64,000 nucleotides of DNA from Burkholderiales bacterium UBA2459 (GTDB taxonomy: Bacteria > Pseudomonadota > Gammaproteobacteria > Burkholderiales > Burkholderiaceae_E): the NCBI GenBank assembly GCA_002342365.1, contig DDPV01000019.1, forward strand, positions 3,541-67,540. The letters are read 5' to 3'. The position numbers and the translations under genes are program-made. Shown in pieces: positions 45,875-54,893 of the stretch. How positions within the stretch are numbered: the first letter of the stretch is position 1; every line of letters begins with the position of its first letter. The notes beneath the pieces are model-generated. The model did not search any database, was not told where the DNA came from, and saw nothing but the letters and a program-made list of their open reading frames with translations.

Positions 45875-46849
45875 ATGCGTTCTGATTCCCCAGCTGTGCT
45901 TATCAGTGGCTCAATTGCCTTTGACTTCATCTTACTTTTTGACGGTAAGTTCAGAGACCATATTCTCGCCGATCGTATTCATATGCTTAACGTAGCGTTT
46001 TTGACGCCGAGCTTGCAGCGGCAAGACGGTGGCTGCGCTGCAAACATTGCCTACACGCTCGCAAAACTTGGAGGCTGGGCGCGGCTTTTGGGTAGCGTGG
46101 GGCATGACGCCAAGGATTATTTAAAGCGCCTTGCATCGTATGGTATTGATCTTGGATCGGTAATCGAGCTTGACGATTGTTATAGCGCTCAAGCCTTTAT
46201 CACAACCGACATGGAAGCGAACCAAATCACCGCCTTTCATCCGGGTGCTATGAATCTGGCGCATGAGCTCGATGCTCGACAGGCGATCGCAGCATGCGCA
46301 AGCAGTGCTTGGGGTATTGTTTCGCCCAACGGCAAGTTAGCTATGCTCGAACATGCGCGAGCTTTCGCCGAGGCCGGCCTGCCTTTTATTTTCGACCCCG
46401 GACAGGGTTTGCCGATGTTTTCGGGCGAGGAGTTACTCGCTGTGTTGGAATTGGCCGATGCGCTGATTGTCAATGACTATGAAGCCTCGATGCTGATGCA
46501 AAAAACCGGTTTGCAAGAGGCTGCCCTGGCCAAGCGCTTAAAAGCACTGGTCATCACCCGCGGTGCCGAGGGCAGCCGACTGATGCATCAGGGCGATGCA
46601 ATCGATATCGCTGCAGCGGCCGCCCAGAGACTGGTTGACCCCACCGGATGTGGTGATGCTTTTCGAGGAGCTGCGCTTTTTGCCTTGTCGAAAGGCTGCG
46701 AATGGGACGATGCTGTTCGCCTTGGCACGATTTTGGGCGCCATCAAAATCGAGCACGCGGGCGCGCAGAATCATCCTGTAGGCCCCGCTGAGCTTAGCAG
46801 GCGCTGGACTGAACACTTTGGCACGCCCATGCCCGCTGCGCTCTTGTAA
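45875..46849 (+). CDS. PfkB-family carbohydrate/nucleoside kinase
   Basis: The 324-residue ribokinase-fold protein has the N-terminal substrate-side motif GGCAANIAYTLAKLGG (residues about 50-65) and the C-terminal anion-hole motif DPTGCGDAFRGAALF with the catalytic Asp. The opening ISGSIAFDFILLFDGKFRDH and the region MNLAHELDA resemble adenosine-kinase-like members, but ribose, fructose or other sugars cannot be ruled out. A kinase of this kind downstream of prmA recurs in Burkholderiales. By eye the gene is a little more AT-rich than its neighbours. Confidence 0.9.
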   Translation: MRSDSPAVLISGSIAFDFILLFDGKFRDHILADRIHMLNVAFLTPSLQRQDGGCAANIAYTLAKLGGWARLLGSVGHDAKDYLKRLASYGIDLGSVIELDDCYSAQAFITTDMEANQITAFHPGAMNLAHELDARQAIAACASSAWGIVSPNGKLAMLEHARAFAEAGLPFIFDPGQGLPMFSGEELLAVLELADALIVNDYEASMLMQKTGLQEAALAKRLKALVITRGAEGSRLMHQGDAIDIAAAAAQRLVDPTGCGDAFRGAALFALSKGCEWDDAVRLGTILGAIKIEHAGAQNHPVGPAELSRRWTEHFGTPMPAALL

Positions 46850-46918
46850 ACAAGCCCGCCTGTCACCTGCCCTTTGTAGCGGTAACGCTTGAGGCCAGGC
46901 TGCGGGGTAGCGCAAACG

Positions 46919-46935
46919 AGCCTGCTAAGCAGGCT
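46919..46935. terminator. Short perfect hairpin between convergent genes
   Basis: agcctgc-taa-gcaggct forms a perfect 7-bp stem with a 3-base loop, 70 bases after the PfkB kinase stop and 32 bases after the stop of the convergent histone-like gene. It could end transcription from both sides, but no run of T follows on either strand, so it may need Rho or may stabilise the 3' end. Confidence 0.4.
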
Positions 46936-46966
46936 GCCCATGCGCAAGCCTAGCAGCCCTTTCAGA

Positions 46967-47419
46967 TCAAGGCTTATCGCCGGTTGGAAAAGGCCACGAG
47001 GGCGCCGCCCTTGTCACCGCAGGCTTTGCGGCGGCCTTGCTCGACTTTTTCACTGCGGGTTTGGCCACAGCCGCTTTTTCGGGCTTGGCAACCGCTGACT
47101 TTGTGGCCTTAGCGACCGGCTTTAGAGCGAGCACTTTTTCGGGTTTCGCGGCAGCAGCCTTTGCGGCGGCCTTTAGGGGCTTGGCCGCAGCAGCCTTGAC
47201 GGGTTTCGCAACCGCGGCCGTTTCAGCCTTGGCAGCGGCCTTTAGGGGTTTCGCCGCAGCAGCCTTGACGGGCTTGGCCGCAGCCGCTTTTTCGCTCACA
47301 GGCTTTGCAGCCGCCGGCTTTTTTGCCTTGCTAGCAGCCGCCGAAACGCTGGGTTCGGCCGCGGGTTTGGCTTTGGATTTGGCCGCAGGTTTAGCGGCCG
47401 ATTTTTTGGCAGTGACCAT
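46967..47419 (-). CDS. Histone H1-like Lys/Ala/Pro-rich DNA-binding protein
   Basis: The 150-residue protein is made almost wholly of Ala, Lys and Pro in AAKP-type motifs. Two copies of an 18-residue block (AKPVKAAAAKPLKAAAKA) lie at residues 48-65 and 71-88, a 23-residue period. It resembles bacterial H1-like proteins (AlgP, PhaF tail, Bordetella BpH1 type) that bind DNA or polyphosphate through a disordered basic tail. The end is different: APSWPFPTGDKP, an aromatic, acidic-capped tail that I recall from other Burkholderiales members. AAGGAG lies 7 bases before the ATG. The repeat makes copy-number change likely. Confidence 0.88.
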   Translation of the reverse strand: MVTAKKSAAKPAAKSKAKPAAEPSVSAAASKAKKPAAAKPVSEKAAAAKPVKAAAAKPLKAAAKAETAAVAKPVKAAAAKPLKAAAKAAAAKPEKVLALKPVAKATKSAVAKPEKAAVAKPAVKKSSKAAAKPAVTRAAPSWPFPTGDKP

Positions 47420-47515
47420 GGTTAGACTCCTTGTTCATTGGGACATGACAACGAAGGTCGCGGCGCAGGGACATTCGGCACAAGCCTGAAAAATCCCAAA
47501 CGCCTGGGCGATTCA

Positions 47516-47546
47516 CCGGTGCAAACCCTTAGACCGATTGCACCGG
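47516..47546. other. 9-bp perfect inverted repeat between nrdB and the histone-like gene
   Basis: ccggtgcaa (47516-47524) and ttgcaccgg (47538-47546) are exact reverse complements with a 13-base spacer. On the minus strand it lies 78 bases after the nrdB stop and about 97 bases before the histone-like start. No T run follows the stem, so it is either a Rho-independent terminator without a U tract, an mRNA-stabilising hairpin, or a dimeric operator for the downstream gene. Confidence 0.45.
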
Positions 47547-47623
47547 CTCATACGAAGATCAAGGCTTACGATCAATGTATCGCTTAAGCGGCTTGAAAAC
47601 AGATGCTTTAGACCGTCCATCGA

Positions 47624-48757
47624 CTAATCCCAGCTAAGGGCGCCTCCGGTCTGATACTCAATGACACGGGTTTCAAAGAAATTTCGCTCTTTCTTTAAAT
47701 CAATCATTTCGCTCATCCAGGGAAATGGGTTTTCCTCCTGGGGAAAGAGCGCATCGAGTCCGATTTGCTGAGCGCGTCGGTTTGCGATGAATCGCAAATA
47801 GCCTTTGAACATCGAAGCATTGAGTCCGAGCACCCCGCGCGGCATGGTGTCTTCGGCATAGGCATACTCAAGATCCACGGCCCTCAAGAACAAGGCCTTG
47901 ATCGACTCGCGAAAGGCGGGCGTCCAAAGCTGGGGATTTTCCATCTTGATGGTATTGACCAAATCGATGCCGAAATTGCAGTGCATCGATTCGTCGCGAA
48001 GGATGTACTGGTACTGCTCGGCAGCGCCCGTCATTTTATTCTGGCGACCAAGCGCAAGAATTTGCACAAAGCCCACGTAAAAAAACAAGCCTTCCATCAG
48101 GCAAGAAAAAACGATAAGCGACTTGAGCAAATCCTGGTCGGCTTGAAGCGTGCCTGTTTTAAAATGTGGATCGGTGAGCGTATCGATAAAAGGGATCAAG
48201 AATTCATCTTTATCCCGGATCGACTTCACCTCATGATAAGCGTTGAAAATCTCGCCCTCGTCCAAACCAAGAGATTCGACAATGTACTGGTAGGCATGCG
48301 TGTGGATTGCCTCTTCGAAGGCCTGTCGCAAGAGGAATTGTCTGCACTCGGGCGCTGTGATGTGACGGTAGGTACCGAGCACAATGTTGTTTGCAGCCAG
48401 CGAGTCTGCCGTCACGAAAAAGCCCAGGTTGCGCTTAATCAGTCGGCGCTCATCGTCGCTAAGACCCTGCGGCGATTTCCACAAGGCTATATCGCGGCTC
48501 ATGTTGATTTCTTGCGGCATCCAGTGGTTGGCACAGGTTGCAAGATACTTTTCCCAGGCCCATTTGTATTTGAACGGGACAAGCTGGTTCACGTCGGATG
48601 CACCATTGATGATCCGCTTATCGTCGATCTTCACACGCCGATCGCTCATGGCAGCCAGGGTGCCCGGATCGCCAACCAGCGACAGCAGCTGGGGTGGAAT
48701 CGACGGCCGAGCTTGCGGCTTGGGGCTTAAAGTTTCTGTTTCTTCCCAGGACAACAT
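47624..48757 (-). CDS. nrdB: Ribonucleoside-diphosphate reductase beta subunit (class Ia)
   Basis: NrdB holds the di-iron tyrosyl radical for aerobic deoxynucleotide synthesis. The 377-residue product shows [20 protein letters not shown] and [18 protein letters not shown] with the di-iron ligands (Glu, Glu, His). Further on are [15 protein letters not shown] (second ligand set) and the C-terminal [11 protein letters not shown], needed to dock on NrdA. The ATG at 48757 is preferred over a TTG 7 codons upstream because AGAGAA lies 5-6 bases before it. It follows nrdA by 162 bp of AT-rich DNA, probably within one operon. Confidence 0.96.
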   Translation of the reverse strand: MLSWEETETLSPKPQARPSIPPQLLSLVGDPGTLAAMSDRRVKIDDKRIINGASDVNQLVPFKYKWAWEKYLATCANHWMPQEINMSRDIALWKSPQGLSDDERRLIKRNLGFFVTADSLAANNIVLGTYRHITAPECRQFLLRQAFEEAIHTHAYQYIVESLGLDEGEIFNAYHEVKSIRDKDEFLIPFIDTLTDPHFKTGTLQADQDLLKSLIVFSCLMEGLFFYVGFVQILALGRQNKMTGAAEQYQYILRDESMHCNFGIDLVNTIKMENPQLWTPAFRESIKALFLRAVDLEYAYAEDTMPRGVLGLNASMFKGYLRFIANRRAQQIGLDALFPQEENPFPWMSEMIDLKKERNFFETRVIEYQTGGALSWD

Positions 48758-48919
48758 GTTTTCTCTCGCTTTACTCAATCCGACAAAGGCAGTGATTCCG
48801 AATCAGGCGACATCTTTTGACATAAAGCTCATCAAGCATAGTCCCTGGAACAAAAGAACAGCAACAAAGGGTGAATGCTTTGCAACATTCAAAAATTCAA
48901 TAAAAGGAACGCTCTACAT

Positions 48920-51856
48920 TTATTGGCATGCTTCGCAATCCGGATTATCGACAGCGCAAAACTGCGCACTGTCGGCCGAGGCTGCGGCCGCCGCGGACGG
49001 CGCGATCGCTGCATAGCTAAAGCCCGCTTGGCTTGCACCATCGGCTGATACCGCATTGAGTTGGCCCAGGCGATCGGTGGTTGACTTCTCAGCGCTGCTG
49101 GCTGCAAGCGTGCGCAAATAGTAGGTGGTCTTTAGCCCGCGCAACCAGGCCAGGGTGTAGGTATCGTGCAAGCGTTTGCCCGATGCGCCTGCCATGTAAA
49201 TATTCAGGGACTGCGCCTGATCAATCCATTTTTGCCGCCTCGATGCCGCCTCGACCAGCCAGCTCGGTTCGATTTCAAAAGCGGTCGCATAAATCGCGCG
49301 AAGCTCAGCGGGGATCCGGTCGATACGCGCTAACGATCCGTCGAAAAACTTCAGATCCGACACCATGACCTCATCCCACAGCCCCATGCGCTTGAGGTCG
49401 CGGACCAGGTAATCATTAACCACGGTGAACTCGCCCGACAGGTTCGACTTCACATAGAGATTTTGAAAGGTCGGCTCGATACAGGCACTCACGCCGATGA
49501 TGTTTGAAATCGTTGCCGTGGGGGCGATGGCTACGCAGTTGGAGTTGCGCATACCGTAGCGTGCAATGCGCTCACGCAAAGCCGTCCAGTCCATGCGCTC
49601 GCTTCGATCTACCTCAAGATAAGCACCACGCTCTTGAGCCAGCAGCTCAAGGCTGTCCTGCGGCAAAATCCCACGATCCCAGAGCGAGCCTTTGTAGCTT
49701 GCGTAGGCGCCACGCTCGCTGGCAAGCACTGTGGATGCCCAGTAGGCGTAAAAGCAAACCGCTTCGGTGGACTGGTCTGCAAAGGCCACAGCTTCCTCGC
49801 TCGCGTAAGGCACACGCATCAAATGCAAGCAGTCCTGGAAACCCATAATGCCCAGGCCAACCGGACGGTGCCTGAGGTTTGAATGCCTTGCCTTGGCCAC
49901 CGCGTAGTAATTGATGTCGATCACGTTATCGAGCATGCGCATCGCGGTGTGGATGGTGTTGCGCAACTTCTCATGATCGAGTTCCCAGCGGCTTTCCGAC
50001 TCGCCCGGTACTTCGCGCATATGGGCCACCAGATTGACCGAACCCAAATTACAGACTGCAATCTCCTGTTCATTGGTGTTGAGCGTGATTTCGGTACACA
50101 AATTAGAGCTATGAACCACTCCAACATGCTGCTGCGGCGAGCGCAGGTTGCAGGGATCCTTGAAGGTGATCCAGGGATGCCCGGTCTCAAAAAGCATCGA
50201 AAGCATTTTTCGCCACAACTGCACCGCCTGGACGGTCTTGTAAAGCTTGAGTTCGCCACGGGCTGCTTTTGCTTCGTAGGCGGTATAGGCTTGCTCAAAG
50301 GCCCTGCCGACTTTCTCATGCAAGTCCACACAGTCCGCTGGCGAAAACAGGGTCCAGGGGCCGTTTTCCATCACCCGCTTCATGAACAAGTCGGGGATCC
50401 AATTTGCGGTATTCATGTCGTGGGTGCGCCGACGATCGTCACCGGTGTTTTTGCGCAGCTCCAAAAACTCTTCGATATCAAGATGCCAGGTCTCAAGGTA
50501 GGCACATACCGCACCCTTGCGTTTGCCGCCTTGATTGACCGCCACGGCGGTGTCATTCACAACCTTCAAAAACGGCACCACGCCCTGGCTCTTGCCGTTG
50601 GTACCCTTGATATGACTGCCTAAGGCTCGTACCGGCGTCCAATCGTTGCCCAGTCCGCCTGCATACTTGGCAAGCAAGGCGTTTTCCTTGATCGCTTCGT
50701 AAATGCCATCCAAATCATCGCTGACGGTGGTCAGGTAGCAGGAGGAGAGTTGCGAGCGCTGAGTACCCGAATTGAACAAGGTCGGGGTGCTGCTCATGAA
50801 ATCGAAAGTCGACAAGAGCTCATAAAAGCTTATTGCTTTGGCCTCGCGGTCGATTTCATGGAGGGCGAGCCCCATGGCAACGCGCATGAAAAAAGCCTGT
50901 GGCAATTCGATGCGCCGCTCATCGATATGCAAAAAATACCGGTCATAAAGCGTTTGCAGACCAAGGTAGCTGAATTGCTGATCGCGTTCGGCCTTCATCG
51001 CCGCGCCGAGTTGGGCCAAGTCAAAGCGCCGCAACTCTTCATTGAGCAAGCCGGCCTCGATCCCGCGTTTGATGAACTGCGGGAAGTACTCGGCATAGCG
51101 CTGATGCATGTGCGCTTGGCTGACAATCTCCCCAAGCACTTCTTTGCGAATTGTGTGAAGCAAGAGTCTTGCGGTCACCTGACTGTAGGCGGGATCCTTT
51201 TCAATCAGCGAGCGTGCCGACAAAATGGCCGATTTGAAGACCTCGTCCAAGGGCACGCCGTCGTAGAGGTTTTTGACGGTTTCATCGAGCACCGCATCCA
51301 CGCTCACGACCTCGGTGAGCCCATCGCAAGCCGAGGCGATCACCGAGCGCAGGTCTTCCATGTCAAGCGGCATGCTGTGACCGGCATCGGTCACCTGCAG
51401 GCTTGATACCGGAGCATGGCTAGACTCGCCCTTGGCTGCGCGTTCTTGGGCTCGGCGCTCACGATAAAGCACGTAAGCGCGGGCGACCTCGTGTTCGCCT
51501 GAGCGCATCAGGGCGAGTTCGACGTGATCCTGTACGTCTTCGATATGGAAGGTTCCACCGCCCGGTTTGCCGCGGGTGAGCGCCTGCACGACGTTGTGGG
51601 TGAGGTCTTCAACCAGTTCGCGGATTCGTGCCGACGCTGCGCCCTGCCCCCCGTTAATCGCCAAAAAAGCTTTCGTCATCGCGACCGATATCTTCACCGG
51701 TTCAAAAGCAACCACCGAGCCGTTGCGCCGGATGAGTTTGAAATCGTTCAACCCCGGATGAATCGCCAAAGCCCCAGGCGCTGATGACGCAGCCGCCATC
51801 GCGCCGGGATACGGTGCTGCGGCCTGCTTGGCTTGGGGTTGAGGGCTTTGCTGCAT
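48920..51856 (-). CDS. nrdA: Ribonucleoside-diphosphate reductase alpha subunit (class Ia)
   Basis: NrdA reduces ribonucleoside diphosphates. The 978-residue product has a disordered N-terminus and an ATP-cone allosteric domain (about residues 38-130, starting FKLIRRNGSVVAFEPVKIS). The catalytic barrel shows SQLSSCYL, NLCTEITLN and AVNQGGKRKGAVCAYLETWH. The C-terminal CAVDNPDCEACQ holds the thioredoxin-reducible cysteine pair. The ATP-cone implies dATP feedback. GGAGGAA lies 6 bases before the ATG. A promoter with two NrdR-like boxes lies about 120-190 bases upstream. Confidence 0.97.
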   Translation of the reverse strand: MQQSPQPQAKQAAAPYPGAMAAASSAPGALAIHPGLNDFKLIRRNGSVVAFEPVKISVAMTKAFLAINGGQGAASARIRELVEDLTHNVVQALTRGKPGGGTFHIEDVQDHVELALMRSGEHEVARAYVLYRERRAQERAAKGESSHAPVSSLQVTDAGHSMPLDMEDLRSVIASACDGLTEVVSVDAVLDETVKNLYDGVPLDEVFKSAILSARSLIEKDPAYSQVTARLLLHTIRKEVLGEIVSQAHMHQRYAEYFPQFIKRGIEAGLLNEELRRFDLAQLGAAMKAERDQQFSYLGLQTLYDRYFLHIDERRIELPQAFFMRVAMGLALHEIDREAKAISFYELLSTFDFMSSTPTLFNSGTQRSQLSSCYLTTVSDDLDGIYEAIKENALLAKYAGGLGNDWTPVRALGSHIKGTNGKSQGVVPFLKVVNDTAVAVNQGGKRKGAVCAYLETWHLDIEEFLELRKNTGDDRRRTHDMNTANWIPDLFMKRVMENGPWTLFSPADCVDLHEKVGRAFEQAYTAYEAKAARGELKLYKTVQAVQLWRKMLSMLFETGHPWITFKDPCNLRSPQQHVGVVHSSNLCTEITLNTNEQEIAVCNLGSVNLVAHMREVPGESESRWELDHEKLRNTIHTAMRMLDNVIDINYYAVAKARHSNLRHRPVGLGIMGFQDCLHLMRVPYASEEAVAFADQSTEAVCFYAYWASTVLASERGAYASYKGSLWDRGILPQDSLELLAQERGAYLEVDRSERMDWTALRERIARYGMRNSNCVAIAPTATISNIIGVSACIEPTFQNLYVKSNLSGEFTVVNDYLVRDLKRMGLWDEVMVSDLKFFDGSLARIDRIPAELRAIYATAFEIEPSWLVEAASRRQKWIDQAQSLNIYMAGASGKRLHDTYTLAWLRGLKTTYYLRTLAASSAEKSTTDRLGQLNAVSADGASQAGFSYAAIAPSAAAAASADSAQFCAVDNPDCEACQ

Positions 51857-51978
51857 GGTGTTCCTCCGGGGTGCATGGATGGGGCTTAGCGGGCGCTTTA
51901 CAGCGCTCTAGGGGGCCTGATGAGGTCCTGATGTTATCGGGCCTGCATGGTTTACGGTTTCATGAATGATGCCAGAAA

Positions 51979-51994
51979 CCACTAGATGTAGTGG
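51979..51994 (-). promoter_or_regulatory. NrdR-like box 1
   Basis: ccactagatgtagtgg is a 16-base near-perfect palindrome. It matches the NrdR consensus acaCwAtATaTwGtgt at the conserved C4, W5, A6, A8, T9, T11, W12, G13, T14 and G15 positions. It lies just downstream of the predicted nrdA promoter on the minus strand, where a bound repressor would block transcription. Confidence 0.7.
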
Positions 51995-52009
51995 TCCTTA
52001 GCCTCTTAG

Positions 52010-52025
52010 GCACAAATTCTAGTAT
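52010..52025 (-). promoter_or_regulatory. NrdR-like box 2
   Basis: gcacaaattctagtat matches the NrdR consensus at C4, W5, A6, T9, T11, W12, G13 and T14. Its first base lies exactly 31 bases from that of box 1, about three helical turns, as is usual for paired NrdR boxes. It covers the predicted -10 element of the nrdA promoter. Confidence 0.65.
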
Positions 52026-52044
52026 CCACGGCTGCGCTCGGCAA
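52016..52044 (-). promoter_or_regulatory. Candidate sigma-70 promoter of nrdAB
   Basis: On the minus strand TTGCCG (52039-52044) is followed by a 17-base spacer and TAGAAT (52016-52021). Each hexamer matches four or more consensus positions. The -10 lies within NrdR-like box 2. Transcription would start near 52008 and give a leader of about 150 bases before the nrdA ATG at 51856. Confidence 0.6.
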
Positions 52045-52195
52045 GCGCCGGCTAGCGGTCGAATCCTGCCGATTAACTGCGCGTTTAAAGCAAGCGCCTC
52101 TGGCCTTGGTGCGCAAAAGTGGCCATGCCGCAGGGGCTTAAGGAGAAAGAGCCGCCGACCGCCCCTGGGCTCCGCTGTCCGGTTAGGGCGGCCGC

Positions 52196-52489
52196 TTAAG
52201 GCTTGCCGCGGGCGTGATTTTCATCGCAAAACCATTGATCTTGTTGCCTAAAAGCCAAAGATTGCGGTGACCAGGCCCCGCAATGGGCGCAACGCACCAT
52301 CGACTGCGGCGCCGCCTCTTGATCGCTGCGGCCCTTGGCCGATGCCTCAGCTTGTTCCGAGTCGGCAGCCTTTGCACGGGCATCCGGTGACTGCCTCGGA
52401 TTAATCTGTTGTTGTTGCTTAAAACGCACATATCCTCGCCACAACAACCACAGCAAGCCACCGAGCAGCGCGAAAAACAGCCAGCGCAT
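52196..52489 (-). CDS. PP0621-like small membrane protein with a CxxC pair
   Basis: The 97-residue protein has one N-terminal membrane span (LFFALLGGLLWLLWRGYVRF), a hydrophilic Gln/Ala-rich linker, and a C-terminal motif MVRCAHCGAWSPQSLAF followed by WFCDENHARG. The C-x2-C plus later Cys/His set looks like a small zinc-ribbon. It matches the PP0621 family of proteobacterial proteins, whose function is unknown. It lies 53 bp downstream of the CcsA-like gene and upstream of nrdA. I recall ampD often beside this gene in relatives, but it is absent here. Confidence 0.8.
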   Translation of the reverse strand: MRWLFFALLGGLLWLLWRGYVRFKQQQQINPRQSPDARAKAADSEQAEASAKGRSDQEAAPQSMVRCAHCGAWSPQSLAFRQQDQWFCDENHARGKP

Positions 52490-52542
52490 CTCAGGCTCTG
52501 CGCATGGCCGGGCCCCGTAAGCCCGAAGCGATCGGTCGATGT

Positions 52543-53379
52543 CTAGGCGCCCGATACACGCTTGAGGATCACTTCAAGCACAAAGCGGCTACCCACGTAG
52601 GCAAGCAGCAAGACGAAAAAAGCAAGCAAGGTGGCCCGCGCTGCAGCAGCGCCCCGCCAGCCGCGATACCGATGCCCCCACAGCAGCAGCCCGTAGACAG
52701 CCCAAGACAGCAGGGTCAACACCGACTTGTGGTCAAAGCGCATGGCCTGCCCAAAGACTTCTTCTGAAAACAGCACACCGCTGATCAAGGTGATCGTGAG
52801 CAGGACAAAACCGATGCTCAGGTAGCGAAAAAGCATGCGCTCCATCGCCATCAAGGGCGGGAGCTGATCGAACAAGCCATCCTCAAGCAAACGGCCATGG
52901 CGCGCTTGCAGCGTTCGAGCCTGGATAAGGATGAAGGCTGCAAGCGTTGCAGCAAGCAAAAACACCCCATAAGCCAAGGTACCGATGAGCAAATGCGGCA
53001 CAAAGAGCACCGAGACCGGGCCCTGAAACAAGTGACCGACAAAAAACCAGGGCAAAACCAGCGTGACTGCAGCCACCGGCGCCACGACGCTTGCCGCACC
53101 CTCCAGACGACTTCGTCTCGCCTCCCAGACCAGCACCACCAGGGCTAGCCAGAGGGTCGCCGAAAGCGCTGAGGCAAAGCCGTAGCGCAAGCCCTCGAGC
53201 GCGACGATTTGGCTTGCAAGCACCGGACCGTGTATCGCTAAAGCGACGGCGAGCACCATCAGGCCCTTGGGGTCCCGGCGACGGATCAGGAAGCTCGCAA
53301 TCAAATAACTCGCTGCCGCGGCGATCGTGAGCCAGCCCTGCCAATGGGCCAAAAAAGGAAGTTGAGATGCCATAGCCAT
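52543..53379 (-). CDS. CcsA/YpjD-like cytochrome c assembly protein
   Basis: The 278-residue protein has about eight predicted membrane spans and belongs to the CcsA/CcmC/YpjD (HemX-like) group. Histidines in FVGHLFQGPVSVLFVPHLLI and MRFDHKSVLTLLSWAVYGL (His in transmembrane or loop positions) could bind heme. The WxWD-type motif of CcmC is not obvious, so a direct role in heme delivery is uncertain. ATGs at 53379 and 53373 are both possible, and an upstream in-frame extension to 53475 would overlap ffh. It is divergent from ffh. Confidence 0.85.
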   Translation of the reverse strand: MAMASQLPFLAHWQGWLTIAAAASYLIASFLIRRRDPKGLMVLAVALAIHGPVLASQIVALEGLRYGFASALSATLWLALVVLVWEARRSRLEGAASVVAPVAAVTLVLPWFFVGHLFQGPVSVLFVPHLLIGTLAYGVFLLAATLAAFILIQARTLQARHGRLLEDGLFDQLPPLMAMERMLFRYLSIGFVLLTITLISGVLFSEEVFGQAMRFDHKSVLTLLSWAVYGLLLWGHRYRGWRGAAAARATLLAFFVLLLAYVGSRFVLEVILKRVSGA

Positions 53380-53390
53380 GCCAGAGTGCC

Positions 53391-53414
53391 GGCCAGACCG
53401 TAAGCGGTCCGGCC
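53391..53414. other. 10-bp hairpin in the divergent CcsA-like/ffh gap
   Basis: ggccagaccg (53391-53400) and cggtccggcc (53405-53414) pair at 9 of 10 positions around a 4-base loop, taag. It occupies a third of the 77-bp gap between two divergent starts. It could lie in the 5' leader of either gene or serve as an operator. ffh starts 42 bases after it. Confidence 0.5.
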
Positions 53415-53456
53415 TGCGGTAAAGTGTAGAGCACGAATCCCTAAGCGTCTTACAGC

Positions 53457-54893
53457 ATGCTCGAAAACCTATCACAACGCCTGGCCAAGGTCGTCAAGAC
53501 GATTCGCGGCGAAGCGCGGCTCACCGAATCCAACACGCAAGAGATGTTGCGCGAAATCCGTCTTGCGCTGCTCGAGGCCGATGTGGCCTTGAGCGTGGTG
53601 CGTGATTTCATCGCCAAGGTCAAAGAACGCGCCATGGGCCAGGAGGTGATGGCAAGTCTTACCCCTGGACAGGCTCTGGTGGGCGTGGTGCACGATGCAC
53701 TGGTCGAATTGATGGGCGGCAAAGGCGATGCGGCAAAACTGAATTTAGCCACCCAGCCACCAGCGGTCATTTTGCTGGCGGGTTTGCAAGGCGCCGGGAA
53801 AACCACCACCGCCGGCAAGCTGGCCAAGTGGCTCGCCGAGCAGCACAAGAAAAAGGTCCTGACGGTCTCTTGCGATGTTTACAGGCCGGCAGCGATTGAA
53901 CAATTGCGGCTGGTCAGCGAACAAGTGGGTGCTGACTACTTTGCCTCGCTACCGAGCGAAAAACCCGAAGTAATCGCACAAAACGCATTGCACTGGGCAC
54001 GCACGCATTTTCATGATGTGCTGATTGTGGATACCGCCGGGCGGCTTGGCATCGACGAAGCGATGATGGCCGAAATCAGCGCGCTTTCTCAGCAACTCAA
54101 GCCGATTGAAACACTCTTTGTGGTCGATGCGATGCAAGGCCAGGATGCGGTCAACACCGCCAAGGCCTTTGGTGAAGCGCTTGCCTTGACCGGCGTGATT
54201 CTCACCAAACTGGACGGTGACTCGCGCGGTGGAGCAGCCTTGTCGGTGAAGGCCATTACCGGACGGCCGATCAAGTTCGTTGGCGTCAGCGAAAAACCCG
54301 ATGGCCTGCAGGCCTTCGACGCTGAGCGCATGTCCAATCGGATGCTCGGCATGGGCGATATTGTGGCGCTGGTTGAACAAGCGCGCGCGGCAATCGATGA
54401 GGACAGCGCCAAAGCACTGGCCGATAAGCTCAAGTCGGGCGCACGTTTTGATCTGGAGGATTACCTCGGTCAGTTGATGCAAATGCGCAAAATGGGCGGC
54501 CTTTCCACCTTGCTCGATAAGCTGCCCGCCGCGATGCAGGCCGCAGCCGGCAAGACCGACATGAACAAGGCCGAGCGCGAACTCAAGCGCACCCAGGGCA
54601 TTATTCACGCGATGACCGCCTTGGAGCGCGCCAAGCCTGAACTGATCAAGGCCTCACGCAAACGCCGCATCGCCGCAGGCGCAGGCGTGCAGGTTCAGGA
54701 GGTCAATCGGATGCTTGCGCAGTTTGAGCAAATGCAGGCGATGATGAAAAAAATGCAAAAGGGCGGCATGGGAAAGCTGATGCGCAGCCTTGGCGGTATG
54801 GCTGGCATGGGCAAAGGCATGCCCGGCGGCATGGGCGGCGGATTTCCGATGCCGCCATCAGCCGGATTGGGTAAACGCGGCCGATCAGGCTAG
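53457..54893 (+). CDS. ffh: Signal recognition particle protein Ffh
   Basis: Ffh binds 4.5S RNA and hydrophobic signal sequences and targets ribosomes to the Sec translocon. The 478-residue product has the N domain ([20 protein letters not shown]), the G domain with [33 protein letters not shown] and [13 protein letters not shown], and the M domain with the RNA-binding [24 protein letters not shown] stretch. The tail is rich in Gly and Met ([16 protein letters not shown]). Its stop overlaps the convergent proS stop by 4 bp. Confidence 0.98.
   Translation: MLENLSQRLAKVVKTIRGEARLTESNTQEMLREIRLALLEADVALSVVRDFIAKVKERAMGQEVMASLTPGQALVGVVHDALVELMGGKGDAAKLNLATQPPAVILLAGLQGAGKTTTAGKLAKWLAEQHKKKVLTVSCDVYRPAAIEQLRLVSEQVGADYFASLPSEKPEVIAQNALHWARTHFHDVLIVDTAGRLGIDEAMMAEISALSQQLKPIETLFVVDAMQGQDAVNTAKAFGEALALTGVILTKLDGDSRGGAALSVKAITGRPIKFVGVSEKPDGLQAFDAERMSNRMLGMGDIVALVEQARAAIDEDSAKALADKLKSGARFDLEDYLGQLMQMRKMGGLSTLLDKLPAAMQAAAGKTDMNKAERELKRTQGIIHAMTALERAKPELIKASRKRRIAAGAGVQVQEVNRMLAQFEQMQAMMKKMQKGGMGKLMRSLGGMAGMGKGMPGGMGGGFPMPPSAGLGKRGRSG

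Larger units (their letters stand above)
51857..52195. other. Long non-coding leader between nrdA and the PP0621-like gene
   Basis: This 339-bp gap is the longest without a gene in the window. It holds the candidate nrdA promoter, two NrdR-like boxes and a roughly 120-base nrdA leader. The leader includes a small direct repeat around 51914-51937 (two cctgatg units). The part from about 52050 to 52195 is GC-rich, with several short inverted repeats but no convincing terminator. No ORF with family likeness is visible on either strand. Confidence 0.6.

Noticed and set aside
47037..47489. A 150-codon plus-strand frame opposite the histone-like gene
   Set aside because: It is the mirror of an AKP-rich repeat (giving Phe/Ala/Gly runs). 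The minus strand has a strong ribosome binding site and a recognisable protein type.
48793..48805. tgattccgaatca palindrome between nrdA and nrdB
   Set aside because: The arms are separated by one base and cannot form an RNA hairpin. No matching second site is present, so a regulatory role is not supported.
52057..52070. ggtcgaatcctgcc resembles a tRNA T-arm
   Set aside because: No acceptor stem, D-arm or anticodon arm can be drawn around it, so it is not a tRNA and probably not a fragment of one.
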